Positions 1-21,468 of a stretch of DNA of 64,000 bases are shown here, piece by piece. The notes under the pieces are model-generated. The model was not told the origin of the DNA and ran no database searches. It saw only the letters and a list, made by a program, of their open reading frames with translations. Made by a program: the position numbers and the translations under genes. The stretch's first letter is position 1. The number at the start of each line of letters is the position of its first letter. The DNA comes from Limnephilus marmoratus (Eukaryota; Arthropoda; Insecta; Trichoptera; Limnephilidae): assembly GCA_917880885.1 (NCBI GenBank), contig OU862933.1, positions 10,277,452 through 10,341,451 of the forward strand. Direction: 5' to 3'.

Positions 1-656
1 TATTAGACAATAATTACAAAAATATAAAAAACTAAAAAGCTATCTTCTAACTAATATTTTTAAACCTTTTTATTCTATCAGGCAAACCAGTATTTATCCT
101 TAATCTTAAGTATTGCAGAAATCTTCGTATTTTTTTTTAAATTCACGACATGTTTTTTTTTAAATATCCCAAATTTGAGGCATTAGTAAATGAAAAAATA
201 AACTTAAAATCTTTAATACACACCTAAAGGTATTGGATCCACGTTGAAAAAAGTTTGCCAGCAAGCGGTGTAAAAAGTTATCAGTCCCTAAATGTTATAT
301 AAAAAACGTTGTACTTTCACACGAACGTCCTGACTGCTCGGGAAGTCAATCTTTGCTGACGTGTTACGCAGCGACGAAACGTTTTGCTGAGTTCGGTAAT
401 AGGGGGAAAGTTGCGCTGGTATGTGATGTCAAGATATAGAAACAAAATTTAATGGTCCCTGCAATTTGAAATTTCAATTTGTTTTCGACGCTCTCATATT
501 AGTAAAACCATTGTGCGGCGGCCTGAAGTGACGCGGGACTCGGTCGCTCCAAAGTGTGCGTGTGGGAGGCGCTATGGGAATGACTTAGTAAAAATGGCCG
601 AAAATATCATACATTTCTATGCACTTACCTACACATATGAGATAGTATTGTAAGCT

Positions 657-1085
657 ATTAATAGTTAAAATTTCAACCGCTAGATGTCACGAACCCGATA
701 CAGTTACTTTTTCCGTTCGTTCCTATACGGTTTTGGATTCTAGTGACTTTCGTTACATAAATATACAAACATATCGTTTTTGATACAATTTTCGATAGTG
801 GATATTTAATATCGATATATCGATATATTGGATCAAAATATATCAGCTAAAAATATCGATATTTTGAATTAAAAATTAATAGTTAAAATTTCAACCGCTA
901 GATGTCATGAACCCGATACAGTTACTTTTTCCGTTCGTTCCTATACGGTTTTGGATTCTAGTGACTTTCGTTACATAAATATACAAAAATATCGTTTTTG
1001 ATACAATTTTCGATAGTGGATATTTAATATCGATATATTGGATCAAAATATATCAGCTAAAAATATCGATATTTTGAATTAAAAA
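657..1085. repeat. Two-copy tandem repeat, 218-bp unit
   Basis: The block beginning ATTAATAGTTAAAATTTCAA at 657 recurs at 875 almost unchanged (single-base differences such as GTCACG/GTCATG, and one 8-bp loss in the second copy). Both units carry a cluster of ATCGATAT motifs. This is a recent head-to-tail duplication. Confidence 0.9.
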
Positions 1086-1411
1086 TATCGATATATCGAT
1101 ATTTTTTCAACAAGCCTACCATGTTGAGTTTCAACCAATAATAAAATAAACATGTTTCAAGTGATTTTTGCCAATTTAATTGTTTTTCCCCTCTTGCTGA
1201 CTCCATTCCTTGACGTTATCCTATTTAGCTATTAACGCTATGAAAACGCAAAATTAAAGCTATAAAAGCTATATTTTAAATAATTAATGCTACATTTCTT
1301 AAAAATTAAAGCTATGAATCCATGTCTCTAGTAATAAGTAATTCAGTAACCGGAATTGAAAAATATTGCGTTTTAAGTAATTTATTTTTTTTAATTTAAA
1401 AAACGCGAAAT

Positions 1412-1676
1412 GGGGTCGTCCATTAATCACGTGATGCTCGAAAAGGGGGGGGGGTTCGGAAAAAATCACGAAATATAACGACGGGGAGGGGGGGGTATAA
1501 TGAGATATCACGTGTATTTATTTTTCGAGATAATATTCTGAAAATTTCAAAATTCTTTGCACTAAAAAATACACGTGATTTCGGGGGGGGTTAGTCTAAA
1601 ACCTCTCCACATATCACCAGGGGGGGGGGGGGTAAAAAGTTGCTAAAAAAACATCACGTGATTAATGGACGACCCC
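1412..1676. mobile_element. MITE, GGGGTCGTCCATTAATCACG family, copy 1
   Basis: Inverted ends GGGGTCGTCCATTAATCACG and its complement bound a 265-bp element with several runs of 6-12 G. It is flanked by AAT on both sides, which fits a 3-bp target duplication. There is no coding capacity. Related copies are at 27013 and 30639. Confidence 0.85.
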
Positions 1677-2518
1677 AATGTCATTTTTCATGGACCGTCA
1701 TTTTAATTACGATGATGAAATATGCATTTTTAAAAGAAAAAAAATCACTTTCTGTCAGTTAGACAATAATAAATACGAATTGCAATCTTCGGAAATGATA
1801 AATAATGTGTAGGTATTAATTATGAATCATTATTTTGTTCGGTTTCATTAACACGAAAAATCACGCGAGACGTTTGCCGTCGTAACTAACAACATGGCGT
1901 TCCTTGAGAAATGACATTTCGCGTTTTTAAAGATAACAAAATGACCATTAAAATGCAATATTTTTCAATTCTGGTTACTGAATTACTTATTATTAACTGT
2001 AATCTACCTAGTGCAATTTGTTTTAATTTTTTAAAGTGTGTTTTGAGCGTGGACTCGATAGGGAAATATTTACCAAAACAACTAATTACTCTTGGACAGA
2101 TAAAAGTTGATAATTTACTCTTGGTAAAAGATGCATCATTTTTATTCAAAGTTCAAAATTTTCTGTATAAAATAATTCCTTTGCTGCCAGCCATTTAAAA
2201 TATTTTGATAAACTTTCAAAACTACTGGACACGCCTAATATGAATATTTTTTAAAAATATTCATCTTTCGTGTCCAATGATTTCGAAAGTATTTCATGGG
2301 ATTAATTTTTTTTGTACCCATTGACATTTGCGTGAGTTTTGTTTCAACTAAATATGCATGAATTACTTAGTTTACCCAAACTAATAATCCATTTTGTGCA
2401 TGTAAATAGTAGTTTCTTGTAGTAATTGTTAAAATGAAGTGGAATTTCCATAATCTGTCTAAAAGTGCGGCAGTTAGTGAAATAATTACCAGATTTTCCC
2501 CTGGAGATATTATCGTAA

Positions 2519-12156
<9,638 letters not shown>

Positions 12157-13324
12157 ACAAATCTCCCCTCCAGTATTTGTTTAGTAAATGTGCCGATCTT
12201 CAAATCCACCAACAAGATCCCATATTGTAAATGAGTTATGCGAAATCATCTGTAGTCGAATAATAAAAAAATTTACCTTCTCAATTTTTTTTCCCTAATT
12301 ATAAGCTGTTTGACGCATGAACTCATAATAATATTTGACCACCAATTCTAAAACATTCGATCCTATTTAAAATATTATTTTAATATCAGTGATTATACTT
12401 TTGAGTGAATTTTCAATAATAATAATTACAAATAATAGATTTAATCCATGATAATAATGTTGTGCTGTGAAGCACTCGACATGTTAAAAGTATTAGCCGC
12501 TTTTTAGTAAAGAACTTTACCGAGACCTCGTCATGTTTTAATATTTCCTTATTAATTCACCGCAGAACATAAAACAGTTTTTCATCGATCTAATGACAAC
12601 TTACACAGAACTAACGCTCGTTTAGTTATTTCATTGAAAATGCTTAGGTTAAGGCCAAACATGAGAATTTACCTTTATGTAATTTAAAATCTTAATAAAC
12701 TTGAAATTTATATTTCTTTTTGCTGTTTTATTTTTGTTGCGTTAATTTTTTCAGGAAGGAGTAGTGAACAAAGTCATAGTATTTTTGTAATTTTTTTTAT
12801 TTGATTAAGATAACATTTATATAAAAAAAAAATATTTAGAGCAGCACTAGAATAATGCATAAAAATTGTACTTTTTTTAAATCACTTCTATGTTTTGCAA
12901 TACATACATAATTATTATCTATGCTGGAAAATGACTTTGATTATTATCGTCTCTGCCAGAAAATGTCGCAAGAAGTAATTGAGCCGTATCATTTTACTCT
13001 TGGACATTCAGATAAAATATGTAAAAGAAATTCTTTTATTTCCAATAAAAAAAAATGCATAGATCGTAACTTTTGTTTTTTTTTTAAACCTGTCAAACAC
13101 GGTTTCTTTAACTTAACCCCATAGTTACTTTTCTCGAAGTCGCTTTCACTAACAGCTAAATACTGTCTTACAGCCCTTTATGAAGAGGGTAATAATTATG
13201 TTTATACACGACATTACAATAAAATAATTGGAGAACATTAAGAGCTAAACAAAAATTAAATTATAATTTTTGGTAGCTGGTGACACTTATAAATATGTGG
13301 AAGTTATTTTTAACTTGTTGCAAT
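12157..13324. other. Convergent intergenic region
   Basis: Lies between the 3' ends of U2AF50 (+) and the small membrane-protein gene (-). AT-rich, with a poly(A) signal candidate for U2AF50 at 12262. No gene is visible. Confidence 0.6.
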
Positions 13325-16300
13325 TTACACATCATTTTGCATAGCAGGCTGGTATGCCACTCGATTGGTTTCCGGTTCGCTACTGCCCAGGACCATTTTT
13401 CTCATGACGAAGTATACAATGGCTCCAACGAATAGCATTCCTATTCCCACCAACACTGAGACGACCCAGGCAGGCACAGCATTTTCACCTGAAATTAAAA
13501 GATACTGCTGAAAATATGCAGGTTTTTTTTCTTACATGCTGCACAATAGTCACAACTGTCTGGAACCAGTGTGACTATTGTTATGTTATTGGTATACAGT
13601 GAAACTCTCTTTAACCGCCGGAATGCCGTTCGTGCACCGGTGTGTTTGAGATTTTACACTCGATTTTGACCCTTATGTATAAAGAAAGTGTATGAAGAAC
13701 ACGGTCAGAATCGCTTGCTCTATTATCGCCCTTTAGCATAGAGAAAACTGCAATGCGCCTGGTCACTCCAAATAATTTATATTAATAATTTACCGGAGCG
13801 CGGGAATGTGCGCAGTTCTTGCGCATGTGCGGGAAAAATTCCTTTGTCTCCGATTTTGACCTTTCTATGTACAAAATTTCTCAAGGACACTGTCAGAATC
13901 GCTGGACACGAAATGTCATTGGGTGTCATGGATGCCGCTTTTTGCGAACGCTCAGGGCTGGGCAGTATTTGAAATACTTGTAATTGAAATACGTATTTGA
14001 AATACAAATACGTATTTTGTATTTGTATTTCAATTACTTCCTAAAAATGTATTTTGTAATTGGTATTTCAATTACCTGCTGCTGAGGTATTTTGTAATTT
14101 GTATTTCAAATACTTATGGTTTCAAAATACATTTTCAAATACATTTGGCGATCTTAATAATGATAATGAAAAATAAACACACATAGATAATACATATACT
14201 AAAAACGCTTGAATTCTGTACTGTTGTCCTTTGCTATAGCACTCTTACTAATGTTTATTTGTTGTTCTCTTTATCATTGCTTTATTTTTATTTTTTTTAT
14301 TTTATTTTATTTATTTGGGAGACCAACAATTTACATTAATAACAGAGCATTTAGTAATTGAGTCACAATAATTGAACCATTTACAAGTTTCCACATAGGT
14401 ATTGTATACAAGTGTAGTGATTCCAGAGATATTTACTAATGAAAAATTATCTTTTAAGAGCTGAGTTATGCAAGAGGAGGAAGGATGGGGGGGGGGGAAT
14501 CGGTTAAGTTGAGGTACAGTAATAAAATATGCGCGACAAAAAATTAAAAGAGAAAAACAAAAGAAAAAAAGGAAGTTCTTAGAGTGGTGGTTGTATTAGA
14601 GGGTATCTATAGTTATTGTTATTGTAGAGTATCGAGAGAGCGTCTGTGTGATTTTAAGGGGTGTGGTGCACAGTTAAAAATGCCAAATTGTGTATAGTGT
14701 GTATTGAAAGTGTTGGATGCACGATAGATGAAAGAGTTCTGCTTAGAATTAGTGTTGCACATTACCTATATTGTTTCATATGTATCAATTCGGCATGAAT
14801 GGAATGGGAACTATGAGTGTGGTGCAGAGTTAAAAATGTCAAATTGTGTATAGTGTGCGTTGAAAGTGTTGGATGCACGATAGATGAAAGAGTTCTGTTT
14901 AGAATTTGTTTTGCACCGTAATGAACTGTACATTTGTGTTGCATTATAATGTACTCTACATTTTTTTTACGTCATGCTAGTTATTATTATTGTCCATTTT
15001 ATATCATATTGTACATTTTGTATCATATTATATTATTCTTGTCATTGCTTGGTATTGTACATTTTTGTACCATAGTATTAGATCAAGCACTATGGGAATA
15101 ATTTGACTGATTACTAGATTATTTTTAAGTTAATTACTGTAGAGTGCACTTGAAATGAAATAACACAAAACTGCGCTATACAAATGTCATCCATTTATAT
15201 ATAAAAATGAATCCTTGGTTCCCTTGATCACGCCATAACTTCAGAATGACTTTACACATTTCATAAAAAAAAATAAGTTTTCTAATACTTTATAGAAGGT
15301 TCTTACGGAAAGAAAAATTAAGAAAATTACGCAGAAAATTGGATAATTTCAGAAAACTTAACGACTATTTTAACTTCGCACGTTTGACAGTTCGCGCATT
15401 TGATGAAATTTGAATTTAGCAGGCAGCTGTAACAAAAGAATTGTCTATGGATTTTTTAAATTAGAGATATTTTAAATAGGTACCTATGTGAGGTACCAGA
15501 TTTGATTGATTGTTCTTGTAATATAGAAAAATGAATATTTGTAATATGTAAAAAATGAAAATTTGAATAAAAAAATTATAATAGCTGGCACGCGAGTTGT
15601 TTGAAAACAGAATGTACTGGGACTAAATATATGGACCGCGGGAGGGGGGTTGGCGGGATGGGGGAGTGGGAGAAGGTAAGCAGGGAAGGTGGAAGGGAAA
15701 TGCAAGAGGGGAAGGGGATGCGGTAGGGGAACGGGGACGCACGAGAAAGGACATGCAGGGAGAAACAATTTATTTCTTTGAATATGGCATTACAATGCAT
15801 GCCGGGAACCAGCTAGTGTTATAATAATAATTATTATTATAATCTAACACCTAAGTCCTATACCACAAAACTTTACAAGTGGGGTGGAGACGAGATGCGT
15901 CTCCTGAGCCCTGAGCAATATGATTAGTCAATTTTAGCACGTCTCTGTTTCATTCTGCTCAGCTTTGCTTCTATAGAAATGCACCCTTAGATATGGGCAC
16001 TTACGATAATTTATTGCAACCAAAGGTTCTACCAAAACCAAATGTATTTTGTAATTTGTATTTTGTATTTGAAATTAAAAAATGGTTAAAATACTGTATT
16101 TTGTATTTTGTATTTCAAATACATGGCTTGAAAGTATTTTGTATTTCGTATTTTAAATACATGCGAGAAAGTATTTTGTAATTTGTATTTCAATTACAGT
16201 AAAGCATGTATTTTGCCCAGCCCTGCGAACGCTAATTGGTGGACAACCAACCCCAACTACCCCGGCAAACAACGGGTTAAGAAGTTTTCCAAGGGACCGG

Positions 16301-18091
16301 AAAAAACAAACTTCTTAAGCAGGAAAACCTTACATGTGGGAAAAATTGGGCCGAGGGACCGAAAAAACCAAACTTCTTAAGCCACGAAACTTCTTAAGAG
16401 GGAACTTCTTAACCCTCGATCTGTCGCGTGGGGTCTTTAAAAGCCCAGGTTTTACAGAAATGCTAATTATAAACACTTTAAATATTCCCACTGATTCCTT
16501 ACTTTGGGTAGCTTCCTAAAAGGGACTACACTTGACGCTAGCGCCGCCAACATTCAGTCTGTGCATGTGCGATGCGAGATACAGACTTGTGTTTCGGCGT
16601 GAGGCTCAAAAAAATAAGTCTGTATCAATCTCAAATAGTTATAAGTGCGATAGAAAGATGTTAGATTTTTTTAAAGTTTTCTATTAAAGAATAGAAAACT
16701 TAAAAAAAAAAATAATGTTTAAAAAAGTTTGATTCAAAATTATAAAAAAATGTTTCTTGTTGATTTTTAAGCTTTTACATTGAAAGTAAATATCCAATTT
16801 TTTATATTTCTTATTTCAATGCAGTCATTATTACCTGACCATAATCAGTTAAAAAAAATACATCAAATGTAAGCTATAACAAAAATTTAATCATACATAT
16901 ATTATAAACTTTTGGTGATCTCAGCGACACCTCGCGTTATAAAAAAGAAGCGACGGATGGAGGGTTTCACTGTATTGTGAAGCTGTAGGAGATGGCAAGA
17001 GGAATGTTGGGAAGAACAGCGAAACCCACTTGAAGTTTGTTTTTTCAGTCCCTTGAAAACAGAATTTTAAAAAATTACGAAGTTCGTCACTCATCTTCGG
17101 CCCTTTGGATAAACTGTTTAATAAAGCTGTTTCGATCTGAATGGTCTTTCACCAGGATGATACTGCTCTATTTTTCTTTTTTACATTAGCTCCACCCAGA
17201 AGGCCCTGAGGAAAATAATTCCCCTCGGCTCGGGGCCTATGTCATCTCTGGGGATGCTGTGTGGAGGGTCTTTTCAGGAAAGGAAGGAGAGGAAGTTCTG
17301 GGAAGGAAAAGGGTAGGAATTTGGGGGTCAGTATGTTCAGGAGTGACGGACGTATGAATCCATTCCTCTCATTGTGGTGCAAGCGATGTTCAGAGAGAGT
17401 ACAGCTGGAGAAGTCAACCATTCTTTCCCGATCCGGCCTGCCATGCAGCTGGTGGGCAGACGCATACGCCGCCAAGACCCGTACAACCTCACCCCTTGAC
17501 ATAGACAACTCTGCAGGCAGCCTAAAGAGGAGCTATTATAGATGCCATATTTTGTGTTATTCGGCTCTCAAAGATGGGTTTTTTGGGGACCAATTTTTTA
17601 TGAAGTCAAAATTTTCATTTGTCAACTTTAATGGGGGGGGGGGGTGACACCACGTTATCCGCATCGGGTGCCACCCATGCTAGCTACGCCAGTGGCAACA
17701 CCAAAGAAAATTAGATTTCTCTACTCATTTTCATCTGTTCATGATAATTTTTAAAAATAATACTTACGGTAATAGGTTCGGGTCAAAGCTTTTCTTCCTC
17801 GTAAAATTTTCCTTCGGGCCTCAGTTTCCTGCACCAATACACTCACCACCACTAAAAGAAATAACCACTCAATATAAATATTGCTGCCATATTGTTGGCA
17901 TTGTATGTAGCACAGTTATAAGAACTAGACAAGAAACTAAGGAATTTGGAAAAATACTACAAATATTTTAAAATCTTTATTATAACAAATTCACGTGAAA
18001 TAAGTAAGAAGGACACAAAATAGATAATAGTGGTTTGTTACATACCCAGAAGCACTGTCAAATAAAAGAAAAATGAACGTCCAGACTTCAT
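13325..18091 (-). CDS. Small single-pass type I membrane protein, 97 aa, 3 exons
   Basis: I do not recognise this gene, but the model is tight. Exon 1 is 18091-18046 (ATG), exon 2 is 17851-17768, exon 3 is 13488-13325 (stop TAA). All sites are GT/AG and the phases match (1, 1). The product starts with a signal-peptide-like hydrophobic stretch (residues about 7-21), then a short very basic lumenal or extracellular segment ([17 protein letters not shown], about 27-43), a 20-22 residue membrane span ([20 protein letters not shown]), and a short cytosolic tail ending [10 protein letters not shown]. The basic stretch has dibasic sites that a furin-like protease could cut. The 4.3-kb second intron holds the nested transposon block. 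Function unknown; a membrane protein is inferred from hydropathy only. Confidence 0.8.
13953..16225. mobile_element. hAT-type composite element, 2.27 kb, 8-bp target duplication
   Basis: Bounded by CAGGGCTGGGC and GCCCAGCCCTG and flanked by identical CGAACGCT (13945-13952; 16226-16233), so it belongs with hAT-like transposons. Both subterminal zones are built from GTATTTGAAATAC-like palindromic units (13973-14130 and 16030-16215). No transposase is visible. It contains an internal duplicated segment (about 14650-14760 and 14812-14925) and a Helitron-like insert (15193-15817). Confidence 0.85.
15193..15817. mobile_element. Helitron-like non-autonomous element, copy 1
   Basis: Begins near ATATATAAAAATGAATCC and ends CCGGGAACCAGCTAGT. 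The CTAGT end and the lack of terminal inverted repeats or target duplication fit Helitron/Helentron relatives. The G-rich interior gives spurious Pro-rich frames on the other strand. Related copies are near 52670-53181 and 63168-63610. Confidence 0.6.
17194..17510. repeat. Dispersed repeat family A (GGCCCTGAGG...), copy 1
   Basis: Combines a palindromic core (AGGCCCTGAGGAAAATAATT followed by its near-complement) with a block starting GATCCGGCCTGCCATGCAGC. Members or parts recur at 26103-26320, 32165-32590, 42243-42315, 43420-43740 and 46915-46997. Class not determined. No coding role is evident. Confidence 0.7.
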
Positions 18092-18324
18092 ATTGAGTTT
18101 TTTTTCAAATTGTAAGCACTGACCAATGTAAATTTGGAACTCACTCACCAATACAACACAAAGCACAATTATTTTGACACACCTTGCATGTCTTCTATAA
18201 TCTTATCACGCTTACCTGTAACTCATCACCAGGGCTGGTTCGATGTAATCAGGCACCCAGAATAATGCTTTCTTATCTCCTTCAGGTAAGAACTCAAACA
18301 AAGCACCTTTCGCAACACTAGTTA

Positions 18325-18488
18325 GGGAACGTACCCACACTACGTGACCAACTTTTTGCAATTTTTAACCCCCCCCCCCCCCCCCGGTGACCAAAATCCT
18401 AAGCAACCCGCCGCTCATTTGTATGGAGCGTGACATTTTGAAGACCCCCCCCCCCCCTAAACGTGTCACGTAGTATGGGTACGTTCCC
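18325..18488. mobile_element. MITE, GGGAACGTACCC family
   Basis: Inverted ends GGGAACGTACCC and GGGTACGTTCCC flanked by TTA on both sides (18322-18324; 18489-18491). Two long C-runs lie inside. A left-half relative is at 51984. Confidence 0.85.
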
Positions 18489-20951
18489 TTATTTACCTCC
18501 AAATTATTTGTGTAATTTCTAAATTCAAATTTCAGCTTGACAAAGTTAACTTTAACCAACTAACCCCTTTTATATTCGGTTCTCTAAAATATTTTCAATT
18601 GGTTCTCCTGAAAGTTTTTTGGTTTTCATTATATAAAGTGATAAAAATGGGCTGCCAGTTGAGTGCCATGAGAAAAGTTATTATTTTTAATTAATTCATG
18701 AATGATTATAATAAATATAAAAGTTTTTACACTACATCTACAGCTGAAGTCCCTAGCGTTGCCTGGGCTTTACACAGAGTTCCTCGAAATCTAATGTAGA
18801 CTTTGATCTTCCTCTTATTATGAAGGTCAAGTGTGCAAATTTTCATCAGTCTCGGAATAAAACTGTAGATTTGCATACAAATCAAATTCACGCTGCCCGC
18901 CCACTGCAAACTTTCTTCTATGTATAAATAGATTTCGAATATCGAAATCATGTAGCGAAAGTATCGCGTGTGGTATCACAAGTTTCGATTCTGAACAGGG
19001 ACGCGACTAAAAATTGATCTGTACCATAGAATAAAGAAGAACACAAAAATGGAATGCGGGCATGTTTCGTCATCCAAAAGTCTGATCAGTCTTTGCTTAA
19101 ATTTCAAATACAGAAATTCATATTTGATCTGAAATTTTCTATTTGATCAAATGTAATGGCAAGAGCGACAGAGCGAGTGCTTAATAGGTTAGAACCAAAA
19201 GGTACAAAGTGGCGTCATCAGTTTTCTTTCACATCTACATGGAGACATTTCCAGTGTAAGTACATTTATTCCTGTTCAATGACCTGATCACTTTTATTAC
19301 CCTTGGAGGAATACGTTACTCTAAGGTCCTTCGCTCATGGAGAAACCGAAAACTGGTTGGCAATTTGATTCACGACACAACTCAATTTATCAACCTCCAG
19401 AACAAAATCGATATTTTTATGATATGACATATCGCAAATTACTCAAAAACTTGACAGGTCGTGAGCCACTAACATGGCAACTAAAACACGGTGACCAACA
19501 TTGCTAGTCACCGCGTCGTCCTTGACAAGTTGCCTGTGTGCGGACCGCCAATGAAATTCAGAAGTTCCTTTCCTGCGGATAGCGATTGACTAGCCAACTG
19601 GTTTTTTTCAGTTTCTCCATGAGCGTTTAGCCTAAGTTATTACCCTATTTTATATCTTTACCTCTGACTTAGTACATCCCTGATATACTTCTCGATACCT
19701 AGCCTACATAAGATTAGATAAACAGTTATCTCTGTGTTAGTCACACATTGTTTGTTCATTTCATCACAATCAGATAACAATTTTTAATCATGAATAATAT
19801 TGTGGCTTATGATTCTAGTGAAAAAAGGTGGAGCATTGGCATTCTGATCGAAAAGTAAATTAAAAAAAAAAAATAATAATGCACAACAGTCCCAACTGCT
19901 CCTAAGTGTCCGGAGCCAGTCCGTCAATAGCATCTCCAATCGGAGTACTGTGAGGCTGAAGGAAGTGGGGAGGGAGATGGGAAGGTTGGGAAGAACCTGG
20001 CCATTCATTGATAACTAACTTTTTAAATAAAACTCTGACGTCAACAAACACTTTGGAGTTTATTTATGATCGATAACATTTAGCTCGGTTGCTAATTTAG
20101 CAGTCTGTTGGGAATGATCTGGGCCTCTACCTTGCAATTTTATTTATTTAAATCTCAATCCCTGCATTATCGACGGCAATGTGCCATCTATGGGTAACCT
20201 TTTAAACTAATATCAGTTTTGATTCTTGTGGTCTTTCACCAGGGCGATACGATAATCTAAAATAAATCTGGAAAGTGCCACAAATTTACAATACAGACAG
20301 AAATTATTTTATAGAGTCCTAGTTTCATAATAGATAATTCTGTGTATTCACACTATCCACAGCCTTAGTTCTAGAAGGGATGTCGCATTACTACTCGCTT
20401 ATAAACTTCCGAGCCTTATCAATACCAGACATTCTGGCTGAAATAGGATTCTATTGCTCCTGATTCCTCCCAGGTGCAAAACTAACTCACCAATGCTGAC
20501 GCCCCAAGAAAGACTTACTACATACGTTAATTGAAATGGAATACGAGTATGAAAATGCCTTGCAGGAAATGTGGATAATATCCTCATTACAAAATTAAAC
20601 ATGAAAAATCCCTTTTTGTCCTACGACTGCTGTCTATGCTTAGATCTTTTAAACTACGCAACGGATTTTCCACCAATAGATAGAGTGATTCATGAGGAAG
20701 GTTTGGGTTTATCTTTGTCAAGGTTTTGTGTAAATTGGTTGAAATATATCATATATAAAGGAAGCGGGCAGTGGGCTGGCAAGCAGGCGGTTTGGATATT
20801 GATATGTATGCAAATTAACAGATGGCGTTGGTTATTAAAGTTGGGTAATGGCGTTGTGTTTCGTTAGCCACAGCAACGTGTGGCCAGGTCTGCTAGTATA
20901 AATGACAGTTGACTTTTTAAAAATGTTTTGATATTATTCTTGAGCATTATG

Positions 20952-21217
20952 ATATCGTCGCAAGAAAACAATACTGCTGTAACCGCCACTACCTACGACA
21001 ATACTTTTGAGGATTTTGAAGTGTGTACATCAGTTAAAGAACGTATTGTTGACAAAACGGCTAGTTTTTCCAACATTGCACAGTTCTTATTTATCGTCGT
21101 AGAGTCACGGGAAGCAGAAAGATCGTCACAGAAAAAAAACACCCTGCAAAATGGTGTTTACAAAGTATTTTTGTAGTTAGTGGCGGTTACAGCAGTATTG
21201 CTTTCTTGCGACGATAT
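20952..21217. mobile_element. Short element with about 40-bp terminal inverted repeats
   Basis: The left end, beginning ATATCGTCGCAAGAAA, and the right end, finishing CTTTCTTGCGACGATAT, are near-perfect inverted copies over about 40 bp, including CTGCTGTAACCGCCACTA. Target duplication unclear (ATAT possible). Superfamily not assigned. Confidence 0.75.
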
Positions 21218-21468
21218 GAAACGTCTCATTAAAATAATAACTGAGAATGGATCTGACCGTACATAAATCTAGCTACTAAATGCAACATTTCTATTTTATT
21301 TGATTTCTCACAAAATGGTTAGGTAACTCTAAAACATTGTCTCTTCTGACGGTAAACCACGACAGGGATGATATTGTAAAAATAAATAAAACGAACCTAA
21401 TTTTTCAACTAGTACATACTTATAATTTGATAACTAACAATATATAAATTCATAACAAAAACACATTT

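Larger units (their letters stand above)
13597..16972. mobile_element. pogo/Tigger-like element containing nested transposons
   Basis: Starts CAGTGAAACTCTC after TA (13595-13596) and ends GAGGGTTTCACTG before TA (16973-16974), which fits a TA target duplication. Interior 16255-16420 matches 11815-11960 of a short relative. A hAT-type element (13953-16225) is inserted inside. It lies in intron 2 of the small membrane-protein gene. Confidence 0.75.
18092..21468. other. Intergenic region between small membrane-protein gene and mRpS23
   Basis: No gene is seen. It holds the GGGAACGTACCC MITE, a dispersed repeat at about 19878-20010 (again at 37797-37950), repeat tails such as the one ending GGTCTGCTAGT near 20897, and a 266-bp element with 40-bp inverted ends at 20952. 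Confidence 0.6.

Noticed and set aside
1911..2198. 95-residue plus-strand frame in the first intron
   Set aside because: Hydrophobic AT-rich chance frame with no homology cue, overlapped by an antisense frame of similar length.
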